Shown: positions 17,865 through 26,784 of the stretch, piece by piece
Position numbering within the stretch: the first letter of the stretch is position 1
How the letters are laid out: every line of letters begins with the position of its first letter
From: Citrobacter sp. Marseille-Q6884
GTDB taxonomy: Bacteria > Pseudomonadota > Gammaproteobacteria > Enterobacterales > Enterobacteriaceae
Reading direction: 5' to 3'
DNA length: 64,000 bases
NCBI RefSeq assembly: GCF_945906775.1
Contig: NZ_CAMDRE010000001.1
Span: 1,364,001-1,428,000, forward strand
Translations under genes and position numbers: made by a program
The notes under the pieces: generated by a model
The model's database searches: none
Told to the model about the DNA's origin: nothing
Seen by the model: the letters and a program-made list of their open reading frames with translations, nothing else

Positions 17865-18998
17865 TCAGCGAATTTGCGAGGCACGCCCCAGATAGCTGTC
17901 CCAGTCTTTCCACACCGGCTGCAACCCTTTTGCCATCAGCGCGTCAGCAACGGCTTCAGGGCGGCGGTCGTCGTGCGGAGAAAATTGTTCCAGTTCTGGA
18001 TGATTGTCGGCATAGCCACCCGGCTGCGTTTTTGAGAAGGCGCTGACATTGTTGATCGCCAAAGGAATGACGTGATCGCGAAACCACGGCGACTCGCGGG
18101 TGGAGAGTGACAGTTCAATTTCCGGGGCCAGTAAACGAAACGCACAAATGGTTTGCACCAGTTGACGTTCATCCATGATCGATGCGGGCTCTATACCTCC
18201 GGTACAGGGGCGCAGGCGAGGGAAAGAGATCGAGTAGCGGCTCTGCCAGTAATGTTGCTGCATCCACAGCAGATGTTCAGCGACCATGTAACAATCCACG
18301 CGCCAACTGTCGGACAGACCAATCAGCGCCCCCAGGCCGATTTTGTCGATGCCGGCACGACCCAATCTGTCCGGTGTTTCCAACCGCCAGAAGAAATCCT
18401 GCTTTTTGCCCTTCAGATGATGACGGGCATAAATGCCCTCGTGGTAGCTCTCCTGATAAACCATTACGCCGTCCAGACCCAGCACCTTTAGTTCAGCATA
18501 TTCCGCTTCTGACAGCGGCTGTACCTCCATCTGTAATGAAGAAAACTGGCGGCGAATGGCGGGGAAATGACGGCGAAAGTAATCCATACCGACCTTACTT
18601 TGATGCTCCCCGGTCACCAGCAGCAAATGCTCAAAACCCAGTTCACGGATGGCGGCGCATTCCCGTTTAATCTCGTCCTCGTCCAGCGTTTTTCGCTTAA
18701 TGTGGTTGCTCATCGAAAAGCCACAGTAGGTACAGTCGTTGGCGCACAAATTAGAGAGATACAGTGGAACATAAAAACTCACGGTGTTGCCAAAACGCTG
18801 GCGAGTGAGTTTCTGTGCCCGTTGCGCCAGCGGCTCCAGATAATCGGCGGCGGCAGGTGAGAGCAGCGCCATCAGGTCATCGCGACTGAGCGAGGAGGCG
18901 TGAAGCGCCCGTTCGACATCTCGGGACGTTTTACTGTGAATACGCAGACGAATATCGTCCCAGTCTAGCTCCCGCCAGCGATCGCTGAACGTTTTCAT
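17865..18998 (-). CDS. thiH: 2-iminoacetate synthase (tyrosine lyase) ThiH
   Basis: ThiH is a radical SAM enzyme that cleaves tyrosine to dehydroglycine (2-iminoacetate) and p-cresol, supplying the C2-N3 unit of the thiazole ring to ThiG. The 377 residues equal the E. coli length. The radical SAM cluster motif CANDCTYC supplies Cys85, Cys89 and Cys92. It is the last gene of the thi operon, and its ATG overlaps the thiG stop by 4 nt. Use of tyrosine rather than glycine oxidation marks the anaerobe-compatible enterobacterial route. Confidence 0.97.
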   Translation of the reverse strand: MKTFSDRWRELDWDDIRLRIHSKTSRDVERALHASSLSRDDLMALLSPAAADYLEPLAQRAQKLTRQRFGNTVSFYVPLYLSNLCANDCTYCGFSMSNHIKRKTLDEDEIKRECAAIRELGFEHLLLVTGEHQSKVGMDYFRRHFPAIRRQFSSLQMEVQPLSEAEYAELKVLGLDGVMVYQESYHEGIYARHHLKGKKQDFFWRLETPDRLGRAGIDKIGLGALIGLSDSWRVDCYMVAEHLLWMQQHYWQSRYSISFPRLRPCTGGIEPASIMDERQLVQTICAFRLLAPEIELSLSTRESPWFRDHVIPLAINNVSAFSKTQPGGYADNHPELEQFSPHDDRRPEAVADALMAKGLQPVWKDWDSYLGRASQIR

Positions 18999-19765
18999 GC
19001 CATGGCCTCCAGGAATCCGGTTAACGGGCTGGTGGCCTGCGCATCTGCGCTGCGGCTTCCCGGTACCGCCTGACGTGCCAGAACCCCTGCTTCAACGGCC
19101 AGTCGGAAAGCGGTTGCCATCATGACCGGATCGTCAGCCACCGCTATCGCGGTATTGACCAGTACCGCGTCGGCGCCCATCTCCAGCGCCTGGGTGGCGT
19201 GGCTGGGGACGCCGATCCCGGCATCGACCACAACCGGAACGTTTGCCTGCTGAATGATAATGTCCAGCATCGCACGTGTTTCCAGTCCCTGATTCGAGCC
19301 AATGGGCGCGCCGAGTGGCATGACAGCGGCACAGCCTACTTCTTCAAGCCGCTTGCACAGTACGGGATCGGCGCCACAGTAGGGCAGCACCACAAATCCC
19401 TGTTTTACCAGCGCTTCGGCGGCTTTCAGCGTTTCTATTGGGTCTGGCAACAGCCAGCGGACGTCAGGGTGAATTTCCAGCTTCAGCCAGTTTGTTCCGA
19501 GGGCTTCACGTGCGAGCTGGGCGGCAAAAATAGCTTCTTCCGCTGTTTTTGCCCCTGATGTGTTGGGCAGCAGCGTTACGCCAGCCTCGATCAGCGGCGC
19601 GAGAATGGCATCGTTGTTCTGACGCAAATCCACGCGCTTCATAGCCAGCGTAACGAGCTGGCTGCCGGATGCGCGAATGGCGTTGACCATCAGCTGTGAC
19701 GAGGCAAATTTCCCGGTGCCGGTGAACAGATGAGACTCAAACGTTTTGTCGGCAATACGTAACAT
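18995..19765 (-). CDS. thiG: Thiazole synthase ThiG
   Basis: The 256-residue (beta/alpha)8-barrel enzyme condenses deoxyxylulose-5-phosphate, 2-iminoacetate and ThiS thiocarboxylate to thiazole phosphate. Lys95 in TNWLKLEIHPD is the expected Schiff-base lysine. The start MLRIADKTF gives the E. coli length; the frame stays open upstream through thiS but that part has no start context. It lies 1 nt after the thiS stop and overlaps thiH by 4 nt, forming a ThiG-ThiH functional pair. Confidence 0.97.
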   Translation of the reverse strand: MLRIADKTFESHLFTGTGKFASSQLMVNAIRASGSQLVTLAMKRVDLRQNNDAILAPLIEAGVTLLPNTSGAKTAEEAIFAAQLAREALGTNWLKLEIHPDVRWLLPDPIETLKAAEALVKQGFVVLPYCGADPVLCKRLEEVGCAAVMPLGAPIGSNQGLETRAMLDIIIQQANVPVVVDAGIGVPSHATQALEMGADAVLVNTAIAVADDPVMMATAFRLAVEAGVLARQAVPGSRSADAQATSPLTGFLEAMA

Positions 19766-19766
19766 A

Positions 19767-19967
19767 TCAACCCCCTGCAATAACCTGAAAAAGCAGGATC
19801 TGGTCGCCTTCCTGCACGATGTGTTGTTGCCACTGTTCACGTGGCAGGATCTGCTGATTCAGCGCCAGTGCAGCCCCCGGTTTGAGCTGATTCAGTTGTG
19901 CGAGCAGCTCGCTGACGGTTTGTCCTTCCACGCACTGCATCGGCTCGTCATTGAATTGAATCTGCAT
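19767..19967 (-). CDS. thiS: Sulfur carrier protein ThiS
   Basis: The 66-residue ubiquitin-fold protein ends in the diagnostic Gly-Gly, which ThiF adenylates and which then becomes a thiocarboxylate donating sulfur to the thiazole. The start MQIQFNDEP gives the standard length. It overlaps the thiF 3' end by 20 nt, and thiG follows after 1 nt. Confidence 0.96.
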   Translation of the reverse strand: MQIQFNDEPMQCVEGQTVSELLAQLNQLKPGAALALNQQILPREQWQQHIVQEGDQILLFQVIAGG

Positions 19968-20706
19968 GCTGCCCTCCACAGACCGGACAACTGCTGGCAC
20001 GGCGCAGCGCCAGGCTGCGCCACTGGCTGGTTTTGCCATCAAACAGGCGTAATGAATCGCTGGGTGTTTCAATGCCGCTCAGTAGCTTAATGGCTTCCAG
20101 CGCCTGCAACGTTCCCATAATGCCAACGACCGGGCCGACAATGCCCGCAGTGCGGCAGTTGCGCTCTGGCTCTACGTCATCTGGCCACAGGCAGCGGTAG
20201 CAGCCTTGTTCCCACGGTGGGGTGAGAACCATTAACTGCCCACCAAAACCGACGGCACTGGCGGTAATCAGCGGTGTATTCAGCGCGACACATGCGGCGT
20301 TAATCTCCTGGCGCGTTGCCATGTTGTCGGTACAGTCCAGCACCACTTCGGCACGCGCTATCGCATGCCTGAGCGCGTCGCCCTTCAGACGCTGCTGTAA
20401 CGCCACCAGTTCGATATCCGGGTTGAGTCGTGTCAGTCGTTGACGTGCAACCTGTGATTTGGACCGGGCGATATCGTCGGTAGTGAACAGGATCTGGCGC
20501 TGCAGGTTGCTCAGATGTACGTCATCATCATCCACCAGAACCAGCGTTCCAACGCCAGCCCCCGCCAGATACAGCGCAGCAGGAGAACCTAATCCGCCTA
20601 AACCAATAATCAGCACATGGCTTTCACTCAGCTTGTGCTGACCCTCGATGGCAATATCACCCAGCAGTATCTGACGGCTGTAGCGCATAAAATCGCGATC
20701 ATTCAT
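19948..20706 (-). CDS. thiF: ThiS adenylyltransferase ThiF
   Basis: The 252-residue E1-like enzyme adenylates the C-terminal glycine of ThiS. The nucleotide-binding loop IIGLGGLGSPAAL is at about 33-45. Zinc cysteines are Cys169/Cys172 and Cys240/Cys243, and Cys184 (NCRTAG) is the residue that forms the ThiS acyl-persulfide in E. coli. The start MNDRDFMRYS was chosen over an upstream in-frame ATG because it gives the family length and overlaps thiE by only 8 nt. Confidence 0.96.
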   Translation of the reverse strand: MNDRDFMRYSRQILLGDIAIEGQHKLSESHVLIIGLGGLGSPAALYLAGAGVGTLVLVDDDDVHLSNLQRQILFTTDDIARSKSQVARQRLTRLNPDIELVALQQRLKGDALRHAIARAEVVLDCTDNMATRQEINAACVALNTPLITASAVGFGGQLMVLTPPWEQGCYRCLWPDDVEPERNCRTAGIVGPVVGIMGTLQALEAIKLLSGIETPSDSLRLFDGKTSQWRSLALRRASSCPVCGGQHADSIQ

Positions 20707-21334
20707 CACCCGCTCCTGCAATCGAAAGCAGCTGCTCCGTGGCGGCATGCCAGTCTGAGGCCTGAGTTATCGCACTGACTACAGCAATGCTGCCGACACC
20801 GGTAGCCAGCACTGCAGGTGCGCGTTCAAGGCTTATCCCGCCAATCGCGACGGTGGGGTAGTCGGCCAGCCGTTCGATATGGCTCGCCAACTGCGCCAGC
20901 CCTTGTGGGGAAGAGGGCATCTGTTTGGTTTGGGTCGGAAAGACGTGACCCAGCGCGATGTATGACGGACGAGCGGTCAGCGCGATGTCGATTTCCATAT
21001 CATCATGTGTCGATACGCCAAGGCGTAAACCTGCCGCCTGAATCGCTTTCAGATCGGTGGTTTCGAGGTCTTCCTGACCGAGATGCACGCCGTAAGCGTT
21101 GTGTTTTATCGCCAGTCGCCAGTAGTCGTTGATAAATAAACGGGCATCGTAGCGCCTCCCCAGTGCAATGGCGGCCACCACGTCGTCTTCGACCTCTTCA
21201 TCACGCTTATCTTTGATTCGTAGCTGAATGGTGCGCACGCCGGCCTCCAGCAGACGTTCAATCCACAACACGCTATCGACAACCGGATACAGCCCGAGGC
21301 GAAACGGGACGGAAGGAAAATCAGGCTGATACAT
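20699..21334 (-). CDS. thiE: Thiamine-phosphate synthase ThiE
   Basis: The 211-residue TIM-barrel enzyme joins HMP diphosphate and thiazole phosphate to thiamine phosphate. The phosphate-binding motifs (TIQLRIKDK near the N-terminal third, IGGIS near residue 167) are present. Its ATG overlaps the thiC stop by one base (TGATG type), and its end overlaps thiF by 8 nt, so the operon is tightly coupled. Confidence 0.96.
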   Translation of the reverse strand: MYQPDFPSVPFRLGLYPVVDSVLWIERLLEAGVRTIQLRIKDKRDEEVEDDVVAAIALGRRYDARLFINDYWRLAIKHNAYGVHLGQEDLETTDLKAIQAAGLRLGVSTHDDMEIDIALTARPSYIALGHVFPTQTKQMPSSPQGLAQLASHIERLADYPTVAIGGISLERAPAVLATGVGSIAVVSAITQASDWHAATEQLLSIAGAGDE

Positions 21335-23232
21335 CAGGCTTCCTCCTTTTTCAGATAAATTTCTCCGCCTTTGGCGCGGAAGCTCTCTGACATATCGGCC
21401 ATCCCCACTTCGATAGTTTGTGCGGCGGCGTAGTCGCGTACTTCCTGGCTGATTTTCATCGAGCAGAATTTAGGTCCGCACATTGAGCAGAAGTGGGCGA
21501 CTTTACCGGACTCCTGCGGCAGGGTTTCATCGTGATAGGCGCGAGCGGTGAACGGATCAAGCGCCAGGTTAAACTGGTCTTCCCAGCGGAATTCGAAGCG
21601 CGCTTTTGACATGGCGTTGTCGCGGATCTGTGCGCCAGGATGACCTTTCGCCAGATCTGCCGCGTGTGCGGCAATCTTGTAGGTAATCAGCCCCTGTTTG
21701 ACGTCCTCTTTATTCGGCAGTCCGAGGTGTTCTTTCGGCGTCACGTAGCAGAGCATCGCACAGCCGAACCAGCCAATCATCGCGGCACCAATGCCAGAGG
21801 TGAAGTGGTCGTAGCCCGGCGCGATATCAGTGGTCAAGGGACCTAAGGTATAGAATGGCGCCTCGTGGCAGTGCTCCAACTCTTCGGTCATGTTGCGTTG
21901 GATCATCTGCATTGGCACGTGGCCGGGGCCTTCAATCATCACCTGCACATCATATTCCCAGGCGATTTTGGTTAATTCGCCCAATGTATGCAGCTCGGAG
22001 AATTGTGCCTCGTCATTAGCATCCTGAATGGAACCCGGGCGCAGGCCGTCACCCAATGAGAGCGAAACATCGTAGGCCGCGCAGATTTCACAAATTTCGC
22101 GGAAATGTTCGTAGAGGAAGTTTTCCTGGTGATGGGAGAGGCACCATTTCGCCATAATTGACCCCCCGCGCGAGACAATACCGGTCAGGCGTTTGGCGGT
22201 CATCGGCACATAACGCAGCAACACACCCGCGTGGATGGTGAAGTAGTCCACTCCCTGTTCTGCCTGCTCCAGCAGCGTATCGCGGAACGCTTCCCAGGTG
22301 AGATCTTCAGCGATCCCATTGACCTTCTCCAGCGCCTGGTAGATCGGTACGGTGCCGATCGGAACCGGACTGTTACGCAGGATCCACTCGCGGGTTTCGT
22401 GGATATAGCGACCGGTGGAGAGATCCATGACCGTGTCTGCGCCCCAGCGTGTAGACCACACCAGTTTTTCAACCTCTTCCTCGATGGAGGAGGTGACTGC
22501 TGAGTTGCCGATATTGGCGTTGACCTTCACCAGGAAGTTACGGCCAATAATCATCGGCTCCGATTCCGGGTGGTTAATGTTGGCAGGAATGATGGCACGC
22601 CCGGCAGCTACTTCATCACGTACAAATTCCGGCGTGATATTTTCCGGCAGGCGTGCGCCAAAGCTCATTCCTGGGTGCTGGTGGCGCAGCACTTCACTGC
22701 GGATGCGCTCGCGCCCCATGTTTTCACGAATCGCGATAAATTCCATCTCCGGGGTGACGATCCCCTGACGCGCATAGTGCAACTGAGTCACACGACGGCC
22801 AGCTTTAGCGCGTTTTGGCGTCAATAATCCCGTAAAGCGCAGTTCATCCAGGCCATCGTCGGCCAGGCGTTCTTTGGTGTACGCCGAACTGAGGTCGTTG
22901 AGTTCTTCGCTATCGTTACGCGCGGTAATCCATGGCTGGCGCAGCTTTGCCAGACCCTGCTGGACGTTAATGGCAACATCAGGATCGCCGTACGGACCAG
23001 ATGTGTCATACACCGGCACCGCTTCGTTATCTTCAAACTGTGGATGGTCTTTTGACCCGCCAGTCAGCGTGGGGCTAAGCTGGATTTCACGCATCGGAAT
23101 ACGGATATCCGGCTGCGAACCTACAATGTAGATGCGTTTTGAGTTAGGAAAGGCAGTGCCTTCCAGCGTATCGATAAAGTGTTGGGCCTGGGCGCGCTGC
23201 TCGCGGCGTGATGGTTTAGTAGTGACAGACAT
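21334..23232 (-). CDS. thiC: Phosphomethylpyrimidine synthase ThiC
   Basis: The 632-residue radical SAM enzyme rearranges aminoimidazole ribotide to HMP phosphate. Near the C terminus CSMCGPKFC (Cys582, Cys585, Cys590) is the non-canonical CX2CX4C [4Fe-4S] site of the ThiC family. It is the first gene of thiCEFSGH and lies downstream of a TPP riboswitch at 23326-23534. Length is one residue more than E. coli ThiC. Confidence 0.98.
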   Translation of the reverse strand: MSVTTKPSRREQRAQAQHFIDTLEGTAFPNSKRIYIVGSQPDIRIPMREIQLSPTLTGGSKDHPQFEDNEAVPVYDTSGPYGDPDVAINVQQGLAKLRQPWITARNDSEELNDLSSAYTKERLADDGLDELRFTGLLTPKRAKAGRRVTQLHYARQGIVTPEMEFIAIRENMGRERIRSEVLRHQHPGMSFGARLPENITPEFVRDEVAAGRAIIPANINHPESEPMIIGRNFLVKVNANIGNSAVTSSIEEEVEKLVWSTRWGADTVMDLSTGRYIHETREWILRNSPVPIGTVPIYQALEKVNGIAEDLTWEAFRDTLLEQAEQGVDYFTIHAGVLLRYVPMTAKRLTGIVSRGGSIMAKWCLSHHQENFLYEHFREICEICAAYDVSLSLGDGLRPGSIQDANDEAQFSELHTLGELTKIAWEYDVQVMIEGPGHVPMQMIQRNMTEELEHCHEAPFYTLGPLTTDIAPGYDHFTSGIGAAMIGWFGCAMLCYVTPKEHLGLPNKEDVKQGLITYKIAAHAADLAKGHPGAQIRDNAMSKARFEFRWEDQFNLALDPFTARAYHDETLPQESGKVAHFCSMCGPKFCSMKISQEVRDYAAAQTIEVGMADMSESFRAKGGEIYLKKEEA

Positions 23233-23325
23233 AGCTCATTCCAAAAAAGTAAGGATATGGCTTGTCAGACGACGGATGAAGCAAGAGAAACGATCACCCA
23301 AGGGCGATGCAGTTGTAGATTGACT

Positions 23326-23534
23326 CTTGTTCCCTTCGCAGGTTTTAACCTGATCAGGTTCCGCGGATCCCGAATTAACGGTCTCAGCCTTTCCCACGTC
23401 ATCCTTCGCGCTGCCTCTGTGTTGGCTTCGTCAGCTCATTCCAGTCACTTACTAATGTAAGCTTCTGGAGGTTCACTGACTTGCCGCTTTGATGCATCAC
23501 GAATGCTATTGTGGAAAATAAGCACTCCGACAAG
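23326..23534 (-). promoter_or_regulatory. TPP (THI-box) riboswitch of thiC, with expanded P3
   Basis: On the minus strand the closing stem CTTGT...AACAAG, the GGAGTGC segment, the HMP-binding GGCTGAGA and the diphosphate-sensing AACCTGATCAGGTT...ACCTGCGAAGGGAACAAG are all present and match the E. coli thiC aptamer. TPP binding is expected to shut down the thi operon. Between GGAGTGC and GGCTGAGA, where E. coli thiC has only about 9 nt, there are about 135 nt, 109 of them a dispersed repeat. The bases flanking the repeat (TTTTCCAC / GTGGGAAA) still pair, which would extend P3. Confidence 0.93.
23397..23505 (-). repeat. 109-nt dispersed imperfect palindrome, copy A
   Basis: The element reads CATTC...GCGGCAAG...CCAACACAGAGGCAGC...GAAGGATGACG on the minus strand. 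It aligns almost without gaps with 55403-55511 on the plus strand. The ends are inverted repeats (CATTCG / CGAAGGATG) and the centre is a hairpin CTTAC-ATTA-GTAAG flanked by TCCAG / CTGGA. It resembles a short repeat I recall from intergenic regions of several enterobacteria. It is in the sense orientation relative to thiC and lies within the riboswitch P3 arm. Confidence 0.85.
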
Positions 23535-23588
23535 AAGTAACCTCAAAAAGAGGTAATGAATGTAAACTACGCGTTAATAGTCTGGAAC

Positions 23589-24077
23589 TCAAGCAGGACG
23601 TTTGATCATGCTGCTGTCATGCATCGCATCCAGTACCAGCATAATCAGCTTATCTTCCAGCACAAACCGGGCTTCCAGCGCTTCGCCGAGATCTGATAAA
23701 ACCGTTTGAAATTCAAGGAAATTATCATGATCGATAGCGGTTTCCAGGCTGGAATCATAATAGTCCATGATCAGCTGCGTATTGGCCTCCAGTAATGGCC
23801 AAATTTTCGTTGCTTTTAAAAGCTGCCCGTTCCCTTCCAATTTATGGAGAATGCGTTCATAAATACTGAAGTGGCCGGTGGAGAGGTAATCGACCAGGCT
23901 TTGACAAAAATCATCCAGCGCTTTTTCATTGAGTCGCATGTACGATTCTTTGCCAGGCTTAATGCCAACCAGATTGTAGTAAGCCACGAGCAGGTGCTTA
24001 CGTACATGTAGCCAGCGATCAACCAGTTTATTACTTCCTCCGACGTGCTCCGTCAGGCTTTCCAGCTGGTTTAGCAT
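23589..24077 (-). CDS. rsd: Regulator of sigma D (anti-sigma-70 factor) Rsd
   Basis: The 162-residue helical protein binds sigma-70 region 4 in stationary phase and sequesters it from core polymerase; it has also been linked to HPr and SpoT. It matches E. coli Rsd (158 residues) over most of its length, including LVDRWLHVRKHLLVAYY and LETAIDHDN. The C-terminal tail is 4 residues longer and diverged. It is transcribed leftward ahead of the thi operon and divergently from nudC. Confidence 0.96.
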   Translation of the reverse strand: MLNQLESLTEHVGGSNKLVDRWLHVRKHLLVAYYNLVGIKPGKESYMRLNEKALDDFCQSLVDYLSTGHFSIYERILHKLEGNGQLLKATKIWPLLEANTQLIMDYYDSSLETAIDHDNFLEFQTVLSDLGEALEARFVLEDKLIMLVLDAMHDSSMIKRPA

Positions 24078-24173
24078 GATTGACTCCGCAAGATGGTGTT
24101 TAAAAACTGCTCACGTACAAATGTAAAAATAATGTAAACAACATGCCTGTGAAGCAAAGGTAGCGCAAGAGAT

Positions 24174-24947
24174 ATGGATCGTATAATTGAAAAATTAGAC
24201 AGCGGCTGGTGGATTGTCAGTCATGAACAAAAGATATGGCTACCACATGGAGAGTTGCCCCATGGTGAAGCGACTCGTTTTGATCTGGTAGGGCAGCGCG
24301 CACTCCCGATAGGTGAATGGGAAGGGGAAACGGTCTGGCTGGTGCAGCAGCAACGCCGGCATGAAATGGGATCAGTTCGCCAGGTTATCGATCAGGATGT
24401 GGGCCTGTTTCAACTGGCTGGTCGCGGTGTACAGCTGGCGGAGTTCTACCGTTCACACAAATACTGCGGCTACTGTGGCCACACGATGTACCCAAGTAAA
24501 ACCGAATGGGCCATGCTGTGCAGCCACTGTCGCGAACGCTACTACCCGCAAATTGCGCCCTGCATTATCGTTGCCATTCGTCGTGATGACTCTCTTCTTC
24601 TTGCTCAACACGTTCGCCATCGCAATGGTGTTCATACCGTACTCGCGGGTTTTGTCGAAGTGGGAGAGACGTTAGAACAGGCGGTTGCACGTGAAGTGAT
24701 GGAAGAGAGCGGTATCAAGGTGAAGAACCTGCGCTATGTGACCTCCCAGCCGTGGCCGTTCCCGCAGTCGCTGATGACCGCGTTTATGGCGGAGTATGAT
24801 AGAGGTGAGATTGTTATCGACCCGAAAGAGCTACTGGAAGCGAACTGGTATCGCTATGATGATTTACCGCTTTTACCGCCGCCGGGTACCGTCGCGCGTA
24901 GGCTAATTGAAGATACCGTGGCGATGTGTCGGGCTGAGTACGAGTAA
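24174..24947 (+). CDS. nudC: NADH pyrophosphatase / RNA NAD decapping enzyme NudC
   Basis: The 257-residue Nudix hydrolase cleaves NAD(H) to NMN(H) and AMP and removes 5' NAD caps from RNA. The zinc ribbon uses Cys98, Cys101, Cys116 and Cys119. The Nudix box GX5EX7REVXEESGI covers about 159-181, and the family-specific SQPWPFPQS motif follows at 191-199. The length is identical to the E. coli enzyme. It is separate from hemE by 49 nt on the same strand. Confidence 0.97.
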   Translation: MDRIIEKLDSGWWIVSHEQKIWLPHGELPHGEATRFDLVGQRALPIGEWEGETVWLVQQQRRHEMGSVRQVIDQDVGLFQLAGRGVQLAEFYRSHKYCGYCGHTMYPSKTEWAMLCSHCRERYYPQIAPCIIVAIRRDDSLLLAQHVRHRNGVHTVLAGFVEVGETLEQAVAREVMEESGIKVKNLRYVTSQPWPFPQSLMTAFMAEYDRGEIVIDPKELLEANWYRYDDLPLLPPPGTVARRLIEDTVAMCRAEYE

Positions 24948-24996
24948 AGAACGAGTAGTGATACACTGACGGCCTGACGCTAAAAGGAATGTAAAA

Positions 24997-26061
24997 ATGA
25001 CCGAACTGAAGAACGATCGTTATCTGCGAGCGCTGCTGCGCCAGCCCGTTGATGTCACTCCGGTATGGATGATGCGCCAGGCAGGCCGCTATCTGCCGGA
25101 GTACAAAGCTACCCGCGCTGAAGCGGGCGATTTTATGGCGTTGTGCAAAAATGCTGAGCTGGCCTGTGAAGTGACGCTTCAACCGCTGCGCCGTTATCCG
25201 CTTGATGCGGCGATCCTCTTTTCGGACATTTTGACTATCCCGGATGCGATGGGGCTCGGGCTTTACTTTGAAGCCGGAGAAGGCCCACGTTTTTCCTCCC
25301 CGATTACCTGTAAAGCCGACGTCGATAAGCTGCCCATTCCCGATCCGGAAGGTGAGCTGGCTTACGTGATGAACGCGGTGCGCACTATTCGCCGCGAATT
25401 GAAAGGCGAAGTCCCGCTGATTGGTTTCTCTGGTAGCCCGTGGACGCTGGCGACCTATATGGTGGAAGGTGGTAGCAGTAAAGCCTTCACCGTCATTAAA
25501 AAGATGATGTACGCCGATCCTAAAGCGCTGCATCTGTTGCTCGACAAACTGGCGAAAAGCGTCACTTTGTACCTTAACGCGCAGATCAAAGCGGGCGCGC
25601 AGTCGGTGATGATCTTCGACACCTGGGGCGGCGTGCTGACCGGGCGTGATTATCAGCAGTTCTCTCTCTACTACATGCACAAGATTGTCGATGGTCTGCT
25701 GCGCGAAAACGACGGTCGCCGCGTGCCAGTGACGTTGTTTACCAAAGGGGGTGGACAGTGGCTGGAAGCGATGGCAGAAACCGGCTGCGATGCGCTGGGG
25801 CTCGACTGGACGACGGATATCGCAGATGCGCGTCGTCGTGTCGGTCATAAAGTTGCGCTGCAGGGGAATATGGACCCGTCTATGCTCTATGCGCCGCCGG
25901 CACGTATCGAAGAAGAAGTGGCGACGATCCTTGCTGGTTTTGGTCAGGGTGAAGGACATGTCTTTAACCTCGGACATGGCATCCATCAGGATGTACCGCC
26001 AGAACATGCGGGTGTCTTTGTGGAGGCGGTACATCGTCTGTCCGAGCAATACCACCGCTAA
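24997..26061 (+). CDS. hemE: Uroporphyrinogen decarboxylase
   Basis: The 354-residue cytoplasmic enzyme decarboxylates the four acetate side chains of uroporphyrinogen III to give coproporphyrinogen III in haem synthesis. The N-terminal signature PVWMMRQAGRYLPEY (about 21-35) with the substrate-binding Arg residues and the GFSGSPWTLATYM block (about 146-158) are present. It precedes nfi by 9 nt and is probably cotranscribed with it. Confidence 0.98.
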   Translation: MTELKNDRYLRALLRQPVDVTPVWMMRQAGRYLPEYKATRAEAGDFMALCKNAELACEVTLQPLRRYPLDAAILFSDILTIPDAMGLGLYFEAGEGPRFSSPITCKADVDKLPIPDPEGELAYVMNAVRTIRRELKGEVPLIGFSGSPWTLATYMVEGGSSKAFTVIKKMMYADPKALHLLLDKLAKSVTLYLNAQIKAGAQSVMIFDTWGGVLTGRDYQQFSLYYMHKIVDGLLRENDGRRVPVTLFTKGGGQWLEAMAETGCDALGLDWTTDIADARRRVGHKVALQGNMDPSMLYAPPARIEEEVATILAGFGQGEGHVFNLGHGIHQDVPPEHAGVFVEAVHRLSEQYHR

Positions 26062-26070
26062 GGAGCCATT

Positions 26071-26751
26071 ATGGATCTCGCGTCGCTGCGTACCCAACAG
26101 CGTGAACTGGCCTCTTCAGTGATCCTTGAGGATCGCCTAGATAACGATCCGCCGGATCTGATCGGCGGGGCGGATGTGGGGTTTGAGCAGGGCGGTGAAG
26201 TGACGCGAGCCGCGATGGTATTACTGAAGTATCCTACGCTTGAGCTGGTTGAATATCAGGTGGCGCGCATCGCCACCACGATGCCCTATATTCCCGGCTT
26301 TCTCTCATTTCGTGAAACCCCCGCGCTGATGGCGGCATGGCGGCAGCTCTCGCAAAAACCGGATTTGCTGTTCGTCGATGGTCACGGTATTTCTCATCCG
26401 CGTCGTCTGGGCGTGGCCAGCCATTTTGGCCTGCTGGTGGATGTACCCACTATCGGCGTTGCGAAAAAACGGCTGTGCGGTCAATTTGAGCCCCTGTCTG
26501 CGGAGCCTGGCGCATTAGCGCCGTTATTGGATAAAGGCGAGCAACTGGCGTGGGTCTGGCGTAGCAAAGCACGCTGTAATCCGCTATTTATCTCCACCGG
26601 CCATCGCGTGGGAATGGATAGCGCACTGGCGTGGGTACAGCGCTGTATGAACGGTTACCGTCTACCGGAACCGACCCGCTGGGCAGATGCGGTGGCATCG
26701 GAACGCCCGGCTTTTACGCGGCTTGCAGCAAAATCACCCCATATCGGGTAA
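26071..26751 (+). CDS. nfi: Endonuclease V (deoxyinosine 3' endonuclease)
   Basis: The 226-residue enzyme nicks DNA at the second phosphodiester bond 3' of deoxyinosine, starting repair of adenine deamination. GADVGFE (about 33-39) holds a catalytic aspartate, and LLFVDGHGISHPRRLGVA (about 103-120) is the family signature with a second. Length is close to the E. coli protein (223); the C-terminal tail differs. It lies directly after hemE and 33 nt before yjaG. Confidence 0.96.
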   Translation: MDLASLRTQQRELASSVILEDRLDNDPPDLIGGADVGFEQGGEVTRAAMVLLKYPTLELVEYQVARIATTMPYIPGFLSFRETPALMAAWRQLSQKPDLLFVDGHGISHPRRLGVASHFGLLVDVPTIGVAKKRLCGQFEPLSAEPGALAPLLDKGEQLAWVWRSKARCNPLFISTGHRVGMDSALAWVQRCMNGYRLPEPTRWADAVASERPAFTRLAAKSPHIG

Positions 26752-26784
26752 ACTGCCGCTAATTTCCGTATTTGAGAACTCATC

